From assembly GCA_025201365.1 (NCBI GenBank), contig JAIXMF010000022.1:186001-250000 (forward strand): 64,000 nucleotides of DNA. The letters run 5' to 3'. A program made the translations under genes and the position numbers. Below, piece by piece: positions 47,180 to 60,185 of the stretch (positions are counted from its first letter, which is position 1; the number at the start of each line of letters is the position of its first letter). The notes beneath the pieces are model-generated. The model did not search any database. It saw only the letters and a program-made list of their open reading frames with translations, and was not told where the DNA came from. The DNA comes from Syncephalis plumigaleata (taxonomy: Eukaryota > Zoopagomycota > Zoopagomycetes > Zoopagales > Piptocephalidaceae).

Positions 47180-48060
47180 CTAGCATTCTTCATCATTTGA
47201 TGGATGCATGCCCGGCATCACTTTACGATAGTCAAGAGGAGATGCCAATGGTGCCATATCACTGCTACGACCTGTTGTACTGTTAAGCAGATCAAATACA
47301 ATAATACAGGTTAATATCACTATAATTTATTCGACATCTCAATTGACTATCAATCATTACCACTACTACTTACTTGGCACGTAGACTTTCTACAAAAAGT
47401 TGACCTGCTGATAATGATAGTATCTAAATAAAAGTAAACCACATCATCATTAGAAATGTGTATATGCTATACTTGATATCCATCTATTTCATGCTTACCA
47501 CTGCAGTAAATACACCAGGTAGGAAACTCATAACAGACAACATTACTACGTAACGTAGAATGGTATTGATCGAGTAGAGACCTGTTCTATATAGTATTTG
47601 TCGTCGATGCACGGGATAACTAAAATACGATCGGAGTTATTAATAAATGATTTCATTTGGACAACGTGACAATATGGTGTTTCGTTTCTAGGAAGCAAAA
47701 GAAAGAAAAGAGAAAGAGAAAGAGAAAGAGAAAGAGAAGAGCAGGAAAAGCTTACCGGTAAGGATATCGTTCTAACATGTAGGTGGCCGCTCGTTCCGAT
47801 AAGCATATAAACACGACAACAAAGTAGGTCAATACTTGTTGGAGTATCGTTTCCATTGGTAGTGTCATAATTAACAGTTTGAGTTCCGCTATTCATAGAT
47901 TGATATTAGTCAAAGCAAATGGAACCATAAAGCAGCATGGAATAATAATAATAATAAACAGAGAAATATTAGCGAAATTACATGCTATCGCATAGCTTTA
48001 CTTACCATGGTGGGTGCTTGCGTCATCTCCCATACTTCGTCGAACTTCGCCCATATTCAT
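47180..48060 (-). CDS. small three-helix membrane protein, Ctr-type copper transporter-like
   Basis: Five exons: 48060-48006, 47888-47756, 47619-47499, 47423-47374, 47279-47180; 459 nt, 152 aa. It was pieced together from splice sites because no long frame shows it. Seen: a short N-terminus with Met and His (MNMGEVRRSMGDDASTHH); helix 1 (about 33-52, LTYFVVVFICL); a basic loop; helix 2 containing MLSVM (residues 89-93), which matches the MxxxM copper motif of Ctr proteins; helix 3 (about 97-115); and a tail ending DEEC. Ctr transporters work as trimers moving Cu(I) across plasma or vacuolar membrane. The usual GxxxG of helix 3 is not clear, so the family call is tentative. ATG 48060 is the first ATG after about 400 pyrimidine-rich bases. 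Confidence 0.5.
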
Positions 48061-49571
48061 GGTGAATAAGTAGGTATTAAGGAACTAATTAGAAAGAAGC
48101 GGAGGAGGAGAAGTACGAGTTATAGAGTGGATAGACAACTCAATGGGATTGGCTAGTGTGGCAACGAGTAATATGGTAGAGTAAGAAAGGGAGAAAAGCT
48201 TGCAAGTTGAAGTAGTAGTAAGAGATGAGTTGCTGGTTAAAGAAGAGAATGCCAAGAAATAAGAATAAGAAGTGCAGTAGCAGTAGTGGTAGTGGTAGTG
48301 GTAATGGTCCTATACTACTAATATGAACTACAAGGTGAGCGACGTATGAAACAATACTGAAATACGCTGTAACTCCTGGCGGGAAAGTACAGCAATGGCA
48401 CAGTTGAGGGGTGGCGTTGCCGTTATTGTTGTTGTTGTTGTTGGCGACGTTTCTTGCTTTCTTTCTTATTTACTTTATTCCGATAAGACAGAATATCTAC
48501 GAGTCACGACTACCGTACAATAGAATAGTATATAAAACAGAATAGAATAGAATGTAGTATGAAGACGTTGAATAATCGAGAGGGAGAGAGAGAGAGAGAT
48601 GAATAGAATATTGTTTAATAGCTGCTCTATTGAACAAAAGAGAACCGTATAAAGAACAAAGATAGAGAAAGGATACAGCGAGGGTTGAAACGGCGAATGA
48701 GGGGCATGTGTGTGAGTGAGTGGAAGCAAGGCAAACGACGTTGTAGAAATGGTACTTCACAATGAAGACATTCATCATTGTAGAAGGCAAGTCTCCGCAC
48801 ATACGCACACACACACGTATACCATCATCTGTAACAATTGTGTTGCCATATAGCACTTTCTATACCGTTAGCATTGTATGCAGCTCTAGTTACGTCTTTC
48901 TTTTTTTCTTTCTTTCTTTCTCGCTCAGTATGGGTGTGAGGTATCAATAGTCATAGTAGTAAATGGTATGACAGGATAAACTATATTCATTCATCTGTAA
49001 CATACAATAAGCGTGATTTATCATTGGATAGGCTTCTGGATAAACTGCACAATGCCGCCAATACGTGTGCTCTTGATGTGAGTAATTCATTCTTATAGAT
49101 TGTTTCTATCATATTACTTTATTTGGTTATTGATGTCACTCAATAAGAAAGGAGGACTATAGCACGGCAATAGTGTTGGCTTGCACGCATGGATAAACGA
49201 GTATTTACTACACTGCTAGCTATCTAGTAATTACAAGTAAATGATGGATCTTTTATTGATCTTATCGTAGGAATGATGATAAAAGTAAAAAAAGAAAAGA
49301 TATAAATGATGTATATGAACGTGTATATACTATGGCGATTATTCGTAAAACTATTGTAATGACAATTATAAATGAATTAATGGGTTAAAGTTATTTTACA
49401 TGGGCTATAAGGAAGAATGATAAATGAGTAAAATGAATCTACGTAAGATGAAATGAGGAAGTGTAGATAATCAAGTAAACAGACAGACAGACGGATAGAT
49501 AGATAGATAGACAGACAAATAGATAGACAGATAAATAGAAGGATGGTAAAGCGGTGGTGCACAATGGTCAA
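48061..49571. other. 1.5-kb gene-free stretch
   Basis: Divergent leader of the Ctr-like gene (pyrimidine-rich on minus) and 3' flank of the RhoGEF. Simple repeats: TTG runs near 48426-48443, GA run near 48580-48598, TTTC runs near 48899-48922, and GATA/GACA runs near 49484-49530. No coding frame with a domain is seen. Confidence 0.5.
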
Positions 49572-52500
49572 TTAGAAGAAGGTGAATTCGCTATCAGGTG
49601 TGACAGGTGATCGGCCAGCTTTTAAATTGGCCGAATTGGAACCTAGTCATAATAACCATTAGTTATCTGGCAAGTTTATGTTATCAAGAGTACTCACCCG
49701 CTGCCGTGATAACTTGTGGATTGCCTAGTGTCTCGTTAAGATTGTAGATCCATTGACTCCAAAAGATCGGCGTTTCCGCTTGAAAGTAGAACGAACGATC
49801 CACCTTGTCCATAATGACGAAGGCATTCTCCATTTGATCCGTGGGCAACTCGAGTACACTGGCCATCTCCAAATCGATATGACCCTTGTAGTGCAGTTGG
49901 CCGTTGTCCTTTTCTTTAGCGAACACGAGCATGTCGTTGAATAGGAAGCACACGCGTTGTTTCGACTTGCCCGTAAGGATAATCTGTTGGGATAGACTAC
50001 CCTGATAAATAAGTTGACGAGTGGGCGTGACGAGTGGGAACGTCAATCCCTTGAGCGATGCTTGCACCTGTTTCACCTCTTCCGCTTGTCGAACGGCACG
50101 AGCACTATACCACATAGACAACATCATAAAGCGATTAGAATGCATTACTTTATCTCTTATACGAACGATATCGACCAGTGCGCTACTTACAGTTTAGTCG
50201 ATTCCGATTTGATTTGTCGGATTTGCTTGATACATTGCATGAATCCCTGATACTCTGGGTCCTCGAACGAGTAGAGTTCCAGGATCTTTTGCAAGAATGT
50301 ATGATAGTGAGCAATGTGTTCTAGAGGATTGCCAAGTAATGCGCGAACATTAATGTGTTCAACTTGTTCGGCACATTCCTAAACAAACAATTGATTAGCA
50401 TAAATCGTCATTGAATTAAGAATTATTACGTATTTCATTTACTTACCTCTAGAGTACGTCGGAAATGAAGGTTATTGGCGTATAACTCGTCAAAGGTGCT
50501 CATCATCTCTGGATATCGTTTCATGTAGTGTAGATAGAAACGGAATCCTGGCATCTAATGACAGCGATAGTAATAGCAATGATCAGTCAATCGGCAAATA
50601 TTGATATCCATCTATTCTCTCTACTTACATGACTACTAAATGCCGTGAATGCACTTTCTAATGTACCAGTCTGCGCATGCTCTTTAATCCTATACAACAT
50701 ACATTATTAGTATCAATCATCTACTAGTCGGATAGGATGACTACGAGTCATTATCACGTACGATCGATCGAGGTCGCGTAGGAACATCTTGTGGAATTGT
50801 ATCATCTTAATGGCACATCCAAAGATGATATCAAGTTTATCCGTGTCGAAGATGGGCGTGCCAGCTGCCTCGGCATCCACCGCTGCCGTACGTAATGGAT
50901 CGGCAAAGGCACCCTTGAGTAGGACTAGACCACGTAGATGTTTCTGCTCACATCGGATAAGACTAAACACGGCCTTTCTACGATCCATTTCAAGTTGTTC
51001 CAATTCTACGATCGATACCATTAGTTATATGCATTGATCATCATCATCATCATCATTGTTGTTGTTGTTTTACTTACCATCATCCTCGAACCATTCAATG
51101 TCGTGTGTGTTGATGGCCGATGTATGGAATAGCGTTACATGTTCCGTGGCCAATTCCTCGGTGGAGGAGCGTACCGATTCAGCTGTCGGTGACAATGGCG
51201 AGTGTTCCGGCATACTAGGCATGGTGGCATTGCTCTCGCGCACCTTCCTTGCTATGTAGTCCTTTCGCAATTGTGCTGCCTCCGAGGGTAGCATTACATG
51301 CTGATAGTCGTGTAGATTAAGACCGGAACCTTGCACCGACCAACGTGCCTTGTTGGCCCTACTACCCTGTTTACTATTCGATTGCATATTACGTTCATAG
51401 TCGTTGATCTCCGTCAATGGATCCATGGATGATTGCAACTTTTCAGTAAATCCACCGGGAATCGATTCCGAACGATCACGTAAACAATCTATTCAACCAG
51501 ATAGATAGATAGATAAGTACATTGTAGTTAATAAACATAATTATATGGCTATGATTACTATTTCACTTACAACTATCATTATTATTCGTGTTATTATGTT
51601 GCGATACACCTTCTGGGTGTTGCCGATGCTTTCTACCGGTGAATATTCGTTTGATCATTGATTTCTTCTTGAATATAATGCCATTACCATCGGAGAACAC
51701 ATCGACGGGCGAGTCATTATTATTAGTTGGTTTCAATCTAGATGATTCGGCTATCGCTGCTGCTGCTGCTGCTGCTGCTGTATCCTTCCTTGAAGTAAAC
51801 ATTTCCGAGATCTTATTAATGGCCCTTTCATGATGTTGACCACGATTCGCTGATACCATCGAGGCCATCTCCCTAGTGGTAGAGACAGATCGACTACGAC
51901 CACGTAGCATCGGTGGTTTCGACATGTCATCTGTCGCTTTATTATCCGTTGACTCCTCGAGTATATCGGTATAATTGGGACTATTCGGTGCCGTGTGTCT
52001 TGGTTCCGCTTTAGTCTTTCTGATGAGTGATTTAGCATTCCACGTAATGAATCTAGACGAGGCACTCGGTGATTTCTTAATCTTTTCACTGGTAGGAGGC
52101 GTGCTTAGTTTAGTCGTTGCATTCGGTGTCACCAGTATGGTTGGACTCTTCAGGTTGAACGGCATGGTAAGCTCGTAACTAGTAATGGGCCGTATACTCG
52201 ACACTTGACTAGCACGACGTCTGGGAGTGATAGCATTAGCACTGGTCGTAGTTGTAATCGGTACTAAAGGTGGTGGTGCCGTAGACGACCACAAGTCTGT
52301 TGTCACATCATCGCTGTAACGATGTTCACGATGACTCGTTAATGCCAGGACACTTTGTGGTCTTGCACCGTCCAATGCCAAACGACTAGCATTAACATTA
52401 CGGAACCAATCTTGATCTGGTGCCAGGAATGCATCCAGTAGCTTATTGCTATCTGTAGCCGATTCACTCTCGCGTGGTAACTCTTCCTCTTCCTCTTCCT

Positions 52501-53182
52501 CTTGCTCATGATTGCTGTTACTATGATTATCATCCCATATATTGGTCATGGTATTATCCATTGCCAATATACTAGCAGCAGCAGCAGCAGCAGTGCCACC
52601 ACTAGTATGAATGTCTTTTCTACTATTATTCAACAGTAATGACAATCGATAGTCAAGTTTCAACGTGTCACTCGTGTTAGTAGCCGGCTCAATCTCCTCC
52701 CAGAATGATAACAGCTCTTTCGTCATTTGGCTCAATCCACCATTATCGTCGTTGTCATTATCGACGTCGTCATCATTGGTGATCATCGGTGTTCTAGGTG
52801 TTATCGGCATACTCATACAATCCATGACGTGATTCGTTGGCAATGAGCTGTCTGTCTCCATGAGTGAGTGTACACTACTGGGCGACAAGCATGGTGAAGG
52901 TGGTGGCGGTGATGGTAATCCCTCTAATAATTCGGCATTACCATTACCACTAGCATTGCCATTGATACTGTTACTGCTACTGCTGGCCGTACTACTGGAG
53001 GGAAACACTGACACGCCCGTGTATACCTCGGATAGATGTCGTGACTTGCGAGCCATTTCGTTCGTCACCATCGAGTGAATGTTCTTAAATCGCATCAACT
53101 GACTTGGTTCCTTGGCTAATGGCACCGATTCCGGTTGTACTGCAAGCGCCACATTCGGTATCATCGGATTGAATGAAGCCAT
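49572..53182 (-). CDS. Rho guanine-nucleotide exchange factor (DH-PH)
   Basis: Eight exons: 53182-51571, 51488-51078, 51005-50762, 50689-50629, 50554-50447, 50378-50191, 50104-49698, 49642-49572; 3102 nt, 1033 aa. RhoGEFs swap GDP for GTP on Rho/Cdc42-type GTPases, driving polarity and wall growth in fungi. Seen: a long disordered N-terminus (about 1-640) rich in Ser, Asn and Pro with Ala and Glu runs; the DH domain from about 680 (MDRRKAVFSLIRCEQKHLRG, FHKMFLRDLDRS, IKEHAQTGTLESAF, PGFRFYLHYMKRYPEMM, GNPLEHIAHYHTFLQKI); and the PH domain at about 895-1005 (VCFLFNDMLVFAKE, VIMDKVDRSFYFQAE, WSQWIYNLNETLG). The tail after the PH domain is short. The GTPase partner is not readable. Confidence 0.88.
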
Positions 53183-54619
53183 ATTCTATTATTATAATAA
53201 ATGGATATTTCGAGTAGTCGTCAGTAATAACTGACTTGTTATTATGATTAATATGATTATGATTAATGTGATGAAATTAGATATAAACAATCAATCGTAC
53301 TAAATGTATAAGCGGGAATAACGACAACAAAGATAAAGAAAGAGAATAAGATACGGGTGAATGAAGAAGAAGAAGACGGCGACGACGACGACGACGAGGG
53401 CATTGACAACTCAACCACAGGCCATATGCACTTTGTGCGTTAAATGAAAGAAATGCTGGCCACCAGTTGCATGCTAGTTCATGCCACTCCATCAGCATGT
53501 CAAGGACATGTGCCTCCCCCTCTGTATGCGTGTGCGTGTGTGTCCGTGTGTGCATACTTGGGGATGTACGTGTGGATGTACGTGTGCTCATAGGAGGCAT
53601 TGTAACCATATGTCGTTTTTCTTTCCCTCATTACCACATGAATGTTTTGTGTAACACATGTTCATTCTACCTCTTGTGCAACTGACCGTTTAATCATTGA
53701 CTTTATTAAGCAGGCGTACAATGGTAATCGTAAATGTCACCGTTAGACGACATATAGAGTTACGCACACAACTGCCGGTATGTTTTACGCTTCTTTGCGA
53801 TCATATTCATTACTCCATGTAAACCTAATCAACTTTGTTGATATCGCTCATTATAATAGAGCTTGTCTCCCTCTATCGAATGATATAAAAATGTTTTGTG
53901 TTAATTAGTAAACTGTTTACTTATTTGCGCTTCAACTATCATGACTGCATTCCGTCAGTTGTGCGATGAAATCCAATTATTTTCTAATAAACTTGTCAAT
54001 ATTTTGTAATAGAATGTTAATAAATTATGTCGAATTAGAGTGTAGACATGTATGTATTGCTGTTACGATAGCTATATTGATGTACATATATCTCATGATA
54101 AGTCACGACACTTGTAAATATGTCAGCAGATCTTACCTGACCAGATCACGACAACATCAGTTGATCTCGGCTATGACGACAACATTCGCCGTCATTCTGT
54201 AAATCTATTAATACTACAAATCAGCCGAGCAGTCATAAGAGAATCTTGTGATTCTATATTGCTATTACTATTATATTTCTACTTATCTAATTATTATTAT
54301 AAATACTTCACCATTATCTTGTAAATAAAGAAAAAACGAATTAACTATCAATTTCTCTCTCTGTGTCTACTTGTGTTTTAAAAGTGTTTATTCAAATTGT
54401 CTTACTTTCTCTCTATCGTTAGCAACAACGTTAACATTGCAACACAGAAATAATGGACATACAAAGTTAGTAAATGATGCTCGTGCTACCGATGATCACC
54501 ATCTAAATAGAGATGTAATCATATTGTTCATATTGATTAAATAGGACAAGTTATTATTAGTATAGTATTACTACGGATAATGCTATTTATTTAGTTATTT
54601 AATTTAACATCACATCCTA
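53183..54619. other. 1.4-kb gene-free stretch
   Basis: Promoter side of the RhoGEF gene plus 3' flank of Sec18. Contains a GACGAC run near 53375-53396 and TG/TGTGCG-rich sequence near 53520-53590. Around 53990 is one short TTAATAAA-type piece like those at 2.9 and 36-37 kb. Frames here have no domains. Confidence 0.5.
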
Positions 54620-57600
54620 TTATAATGGACTGTTTGGATCATCACCATTATCGTTGTTATTGGTCGGTGCATCCATGGCATAGGCATCGTACATGTAATT
54701 GTCATTGCTAGTCGGTATAATGAAATCCGGTCCTGATAGTAGTTCGACAAATCGCGTCACCTTGTCCGTGTCTTGTCTCGCCGTTTCAGCGATGGTGATC
54801 AATTTCTTAATACCGATGTTAAGGCGTTCTTCTATGTTATTCTGGTGTAGGAGTTGCATCGCCATGAAGATCTCCTCATCCGTGAACAGTCCCAATTCCT
54901 AAATGGTCGTAGGATTAGTGAGTACGTGTACACTCGTGCTACTATAATGTATTGAACTAATACTTACCGTAATCACCGTCTCTACTTCATCTAGTTTTCT
55001 AACATTATACACGCATATATCGGCATCGAATGTATCCATCATGTTCATATTACTAATAACTGCTCGCTGTGAAGTAGTAGCTAGAATTAATAGACGACGA
55101 TTCTATGGATTGATTACTCGTTAGTATACGCTTCTTATGCCATGTGTGCTGCCACATCTAGTTGATAGATGCGATTACCTTGGGTGGTCTCTTTTGGAAT
55201 AGTACTAGTAATGCCTGAAGCACACCATTAGAGAATCGATTATTGATAGGCACCCAGTCTACAATTGATAGTTAGTCAACTAGCAAGTAAAACAAAACGA
55301 AGCAAACACTTACCAAGTAATCGTTCAATATTGTCAACAACAATGACACTTTGCGGTGATTTGTATGCATCATTAAAGATCTAAATTGTATCATTAGTTA
55401 ATGTATATAGATGAACTAACTAACTATCGGCTATATCTAGCTACCTACCTTAGTGATGGCATTGATTTTAGCAGTCTCCGAGTAGCCGACCATTGCCTCC
55501 GGTGAGACTAGTTTAATAAACGGGAAATCACTAGCCATGGCCATTGTCGCTGCCAATGCTGTCTTTCCGCTACCCGGTGGACCTGTATTCATTAATGAAA
55601 TAGATAATTGTGACAGCGTCAATAGACTATCATTACATTATATCATGCTAATTAGTTACCGTGTAGGAGAATACTCATCACAGGTGTTCGTGCACTTGTC
55701 TTGACTTGTTCAATGTACAATTGAGCATCTTTAATGATACGCTATAGGATACATATGTTAGCTAATACAAGCATATCTGTCTATTGCATACGAGCTACTT
55801 ACCTCGATATGACTATTGAAATGAATAATACTATTCATGACACACTGTCCCAATTCATCATCAGAGACACCAAAGCTCGGTTTCACTTCATCGAGTGCAG
55901 CGATAAAGTCATCCCGTTCAATACGCATCGATTCAACATCAGTCGATACTGATGCCAGTGTACCGACCTTATAGATATATATATATATTCAATAAGTACA
56001 CTAATGATGATCATTGAATAGTAGTACACTTACCTTGACATGTCGATTGAATGCAAATGACGCAGCACTCTTTACAATACCTATATGAAAAGTAGACGAG
56101 TACATACATCAGTCTATTAGTAGGAAAGATCTCTCTACTTGTTATATCATCAAATGGATTACCATTAATCTCGGCACCACTATAATTCTTGGTAAGTGCG
56201 GCCAATTCATGAAGATTAACATCCTCGCCCATAATATTATTGTCACGCATCTAATACCATTATTATTATTACTATTAGTATTATTACACTCGCTATTATT
56301 ATTACTACTACTAATATGATTACCTTTGCTGTGTGAATGGTAAGAATTTGATATCGACCATCTTCATCCGGTAGACTGATCTCCATATGCACTTCTAGAC
56401 GACCCGGTCGAAGTAATGCTTCATCGATCATGTCCAATCGATTGGTCATACCGATAATAAGAATATTATTAAGCTGATCGACACCGTCCATCTTTGATAG
56501 CAATTGATTGACCACGGAATCACCTACACCTGTTCCGTCATTGCGTCCACCACGTTGTTTGCATATGGCATCGAGTTCATCGAAGATGATAATATGCAAC
56601 GAGCTTTCCTCGCCCTTCTCCTTATACTATACCAGCAATTGATTGAGTATAACTAAGCAAATAAACTATACTTGCTGATTTCATTCACTTACTTCAGCTT
56701 CAGCATCCTTGAATAGATTACGAATATTCTCCTCGGATTGACCGACATACTTGTTTAGAATCTCTGGCCCATTGACAATCTTTGGCTCTTGCGCATTAAG
56801 CATACTGCCAATCTGTCGTGCCATCAATGTTTTACCCGTTCCAGGTGGACCATACAATAGAATACCTAGTAAATATTGAATGATTGTATATCAGTATCAT
56901 CGATGATATCACACTGCACCCGATGTGTATTCACCTTTAACATGAGGAATACCCAATTTCTCAACAAGTGAAGGTGGAAAGATACGCGATGCAAATGCTC
57001 GACGGAAGATGGAGCTGAACTCCTTATCCAGACCACCTACGCCCATGTCTTCGAAGCGGAAGTTGGGATCAATAATAGCTTGAGCTCGTCTAGTAATAAT
57101 CATGTTATAGTTATGGTTACTATTCTAGACTAATTACTTACTGTTGTGCAGTACCCTTGAGTCGAATAGGCGAACCAGCCGCTTTACTAAATGTAACAAT
57201 GGTCTCTGGTACAAGTACACCACGGAATGGTCTTGCTATTTATGTATATAGATATATGTTAGATTTATAGTATTAATGAATGATCATATCAATTACTTAC
57301 GTCCTTTCTTATTACGTTCTTTCTGTTCCAAATCCAACATGTCCACCGAGGTAACTACTCCCACTAGATTAACACCATGGAAATCGAATACAATTTGCTA
57401 ATTCACCAGGATTAGTAACTAATTAACTGACTAACTAGTAATAGACTGTATATTACCTGTTGAACCGAGAATATCTGATGTGCATAAGTCTATGTATTTA
57501 CCGATTGATATAGTACAAGAGTAAGTAATTGTATGGTGATTATAAGCTTATTGGTCGATTACCTGTGTAAATAGTTTGCTCATCTCTTGCACATCGAAAT

Positions 57601-58127
57601 GTTCCGCTTGCTCTTCTTTTCCTTTTAGGAATCCAACCTACACGATATAAATAATCTATACCATAGAATCTACACTGAATACTATACCTCTAGATACAGC
57701 GAGTCCAGTATATAATGATCTGATTCCATGCGTGGATCGTATGGCTCAACATCAACATCTTGATTAAGTGAGAGCATTGCCCAACGACGTTGTAACTTCG
57801 ATGAACCTATCTGACCACTTGGAAATGTATGGTCATGACTGGATATGTATGTATAGTTTATACGTGTTATTACTCTACTCTACAGTATACTAAGGATAAC
57901 TTTACTACTTACTAGACGGTGAATACAAACTGGCCATTAATAATAACATATTGCACTTTCTGGTCAAAGTCGCGTGGACTAACGGCTAAGCGATTGGTCA
58001 ATGCCAGTGCTTCACTTGGACTCTTTGCCACTTTCATCTGTCGACGTGTTGCTGTCGGTCTTCCTTGTCCACCTGATAGCGGACTAGAGTTATCATTGTG
58101 ATAGTCACCTAGTAGAGGGCGGTTCAT
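54620..58127 (-). CDS. SEC18: vesicle-fusion ATPase, NSF/Sec18
   Basis: Eighteen exons: 58127-57913, 57838-57688, 57637-57563, 57474-57457, 57397-57301, 57235-57142, 57089-56935, 56865-56693, 56626-56324, 56250-56163, 56080-56034, 55967-55803, 55741-55660, 55582-55449, 55380-55314, 55258-55179, 55102-54968, 54898-54620; 785 aa. NSF disassembles SNARE complexes with alpha-SNAP. Seen: N-domain; linker [14 protein letters not shown]1 with [35 protein letters not shown] and [10 protein letters not shown]; and D2 with [11 protein letters not shown] and [13 protein letters not shown], the degenerate second site expected in NSF. Exon 4 is only 18 nt and is needed to join the two halves of the N-domain. 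The C-terminus is a short Asn/Asp-rich tail. Confidence 0.94.
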
Positions 58128-58679
58128 GGTAACAAATAAAGGAGGTAATAAGCAAGAGCGTTTAGAGTGATGACGAGTATAAGCAAGTAGATGAGTTAGT
58201 TAGTAGCTTATTACAAAAATAGGACAGTGATAACCCTTTCACATTCGCATAACACGTATGCACAACGATCATCATAATTAGCATGTCTAATGTTGATTGG
58301 TCTAATCCAAATTGATTATAATTTAATGATTTCAAATGATCCGGATTAGACCGGAGTGATTCACTCAGTTATCGGAAGAAAAATTTGCATCATTTTCGCG
58401 GTATCGGAAATACTGATCATTTACTATGTCAAAGTATCATCATCGCTATCATCACTATCATTATCACTATCATTATTTGCCATATGCCTGGCGGAAAAGT
58501 GAAAAATGCCGATGGAACGCGACACACACACACACACACACAGACGCACGCATCCTTGTTCCGCGCCGACCTTTTCCTTCTTCGTCGTCGCTTCTTTACT
58601 TTCTCTTTTAGCACACACACGTTGCTGCTCGTTTGTTCACTCGTAGTAGTAGTAGTACTAGTACTAGTAATAGTTAGCC
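58128..58679. other. divergent promoter, SEC18 / phosphate carrier
   Basis: Contains an ATC/ATT repeat (58436-58482), a (CA)n run near 58521-58542 and a pyrimidine-rich leader with GTAGTAGTAGTA near 58643-58657, just before ATG 58680. Several overlapping frames here are made by these simple repeats and are rejected as genes. Confidence 0.5.
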
Positions 58680-59910
58680 ATGTCTCTATACCCATCAAAG
58701 GATGCGTTGAAGGCGCTATCGCCTAATGGTTTTGTGGCCGCGTCTCCCGTGGAGAAGAAGGCTACACCTTTCGTGGCTGCTTCCGCCATCGAGATGTACT
58801 CGCCAGCCTTCTACTACACTTGTGCCGTGGGTGGTGCTATGGCTTGCGGTCTTACGCACGCATTTGTAACACCACTTGATCTCGTTAAATGCCGTCGTCA
58901 GGTAAGTTATGATTACTATGCAACAATAGCTATTATGCATACTTACCATGATCAATATGACACTTGATTAGGTTAATCCCGCTCTCTACTCGGGTATCTT
59001 TGATGGCTGGAAGAAGATTGGCAAGGCTGAAGGTATTAGCGGTTTGTACACTGGTTGGGGCCCTACCTTGATTGGTTATTCGATGCAGGGTGCCTGTAAA
59101 TACGGCTTCTACGAATTGTTCAAGAAGAAGTACACCGATATCGCCGGTGAAGAGAACGGCTACAAGTACCGTACCGCGTTGTACCTCGCTGCCTCCGCTT
59201 CCGCCGAATTGATCGCCGATGTCGCCCTCTGCCCCATGGAGGCCGTTAAAGTCCGTATGCAAACGTCCACCACGCCATTCGCCACAGGTACCGTCGCCGG
59301 TTTCCAAAAGATCATCGCCACCGAAGGTGCCAACGGTCTCTTCAAGGGTCTCGCTCCACTTTGGATGCGTCAAATCCCTTACACCATGATGAAGTTCGCC
59401 TCGTTCGAGAGCATCGTCGAAGCCATCTACAAGAACTTCTTGTCCCGCCCCAAGGATGAATACAACAAGGGTCAACAACTCGGTGTCTCCTTCGTGGCCG
59501 GTTACGCTGCCGGTGTCCTCTGCGCTATCGTCTCCCATCCCGCTGATACCCTCGTGTCCAAGTTGAACAACGTCTCCAAGGCTGAAGGCGAGTCCACCGG
59601 TGCTCTATCCATGCGCATCATGCGTGATCTCGGTTTCACCGGTATCTGGCGTGGTTTGGGCGCTCGTATCATTATGATCGGTACGCTCACCGCTTTGCAA
59701 TGGGGTATCTACGATTCCTACAAGGTCTACGCTGGATTGTAAGTAGTCATATTCATTTAGTCATCATTATCATTGATGACTTGTAATCTAATATATGTGT
59801 ACATATTTACTAATATGCAATAATCTTCATTACCATTTGTATTTATCCTTTTAATTAGGCCAACCACCGGTTCCACCGCCCCAAAGAAGGAAGAGCAAAC
59901 TCTTAACTAG
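58680..59910 (+). CDS. mitochondrial phosphate carrier
   Basis: Three exons: 58680-58901, 58972-59738, 59859-59910; 346 aa. It is an inner-membrane carrier importing phosphate with protons for ATP synthesis (Mir1/Pic2/SLC25A3 type). Seen: three carrier repeats with [20 protein letters not shown] and the divergent third [43 protein letters not shown]; and [20 protein letters not shown], all typical of phosphate carriers. A short N-terminal extension precedes the first repeat. Exon 2 has strikingly C-ending, GC-rich codons unlike its neighbours, consistent with very high expression. Mir1 and Pic2 cannot be separated by eye. Confidence 0.93.
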
Positions 59911-60185
59911 TTTCTCTTCTACATCATCAATATCCTCACCATCATTAGATGAACTATGAATATATACGCACAAATAATCATTCTATGTTATGTATTATTT
60001 TGTATACATTCATAGTTGTGTTTATTAATGAAAATAATAAACATCTTGCTAACTAATCTAACTAGGCATAATGTTAAAATGATGATGTTTATTCATAATG
60101 ATAAGCATATACTAAAAGTGAACGAGAGAATGTGCAAATAATCGTAGCAAGATAAATGATAAAATAGATAATGAGCTTAGCCTTG
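59911..60185. other. intergenic between convergent genes
   Basis: AT-rich, with AATAAA near 60035 for the carrier gene. No other feature. Confidence 0.4.

Noticed and set aside
58424-58698. Several overlapping small frames just upstream of the phosphate carrier
   Set aside because: They are generated by ATC/ATT and CA simple repeats in the leader; all strands and frames are open there.
58933-59538. 201-codon minus-strand frame opposite the phosphate carrier
   Set aside because: Its openness comes from the C-ending codon bias of the carrier on the plus strand; its Gly/Asp/Glu-rich translation has no domain.
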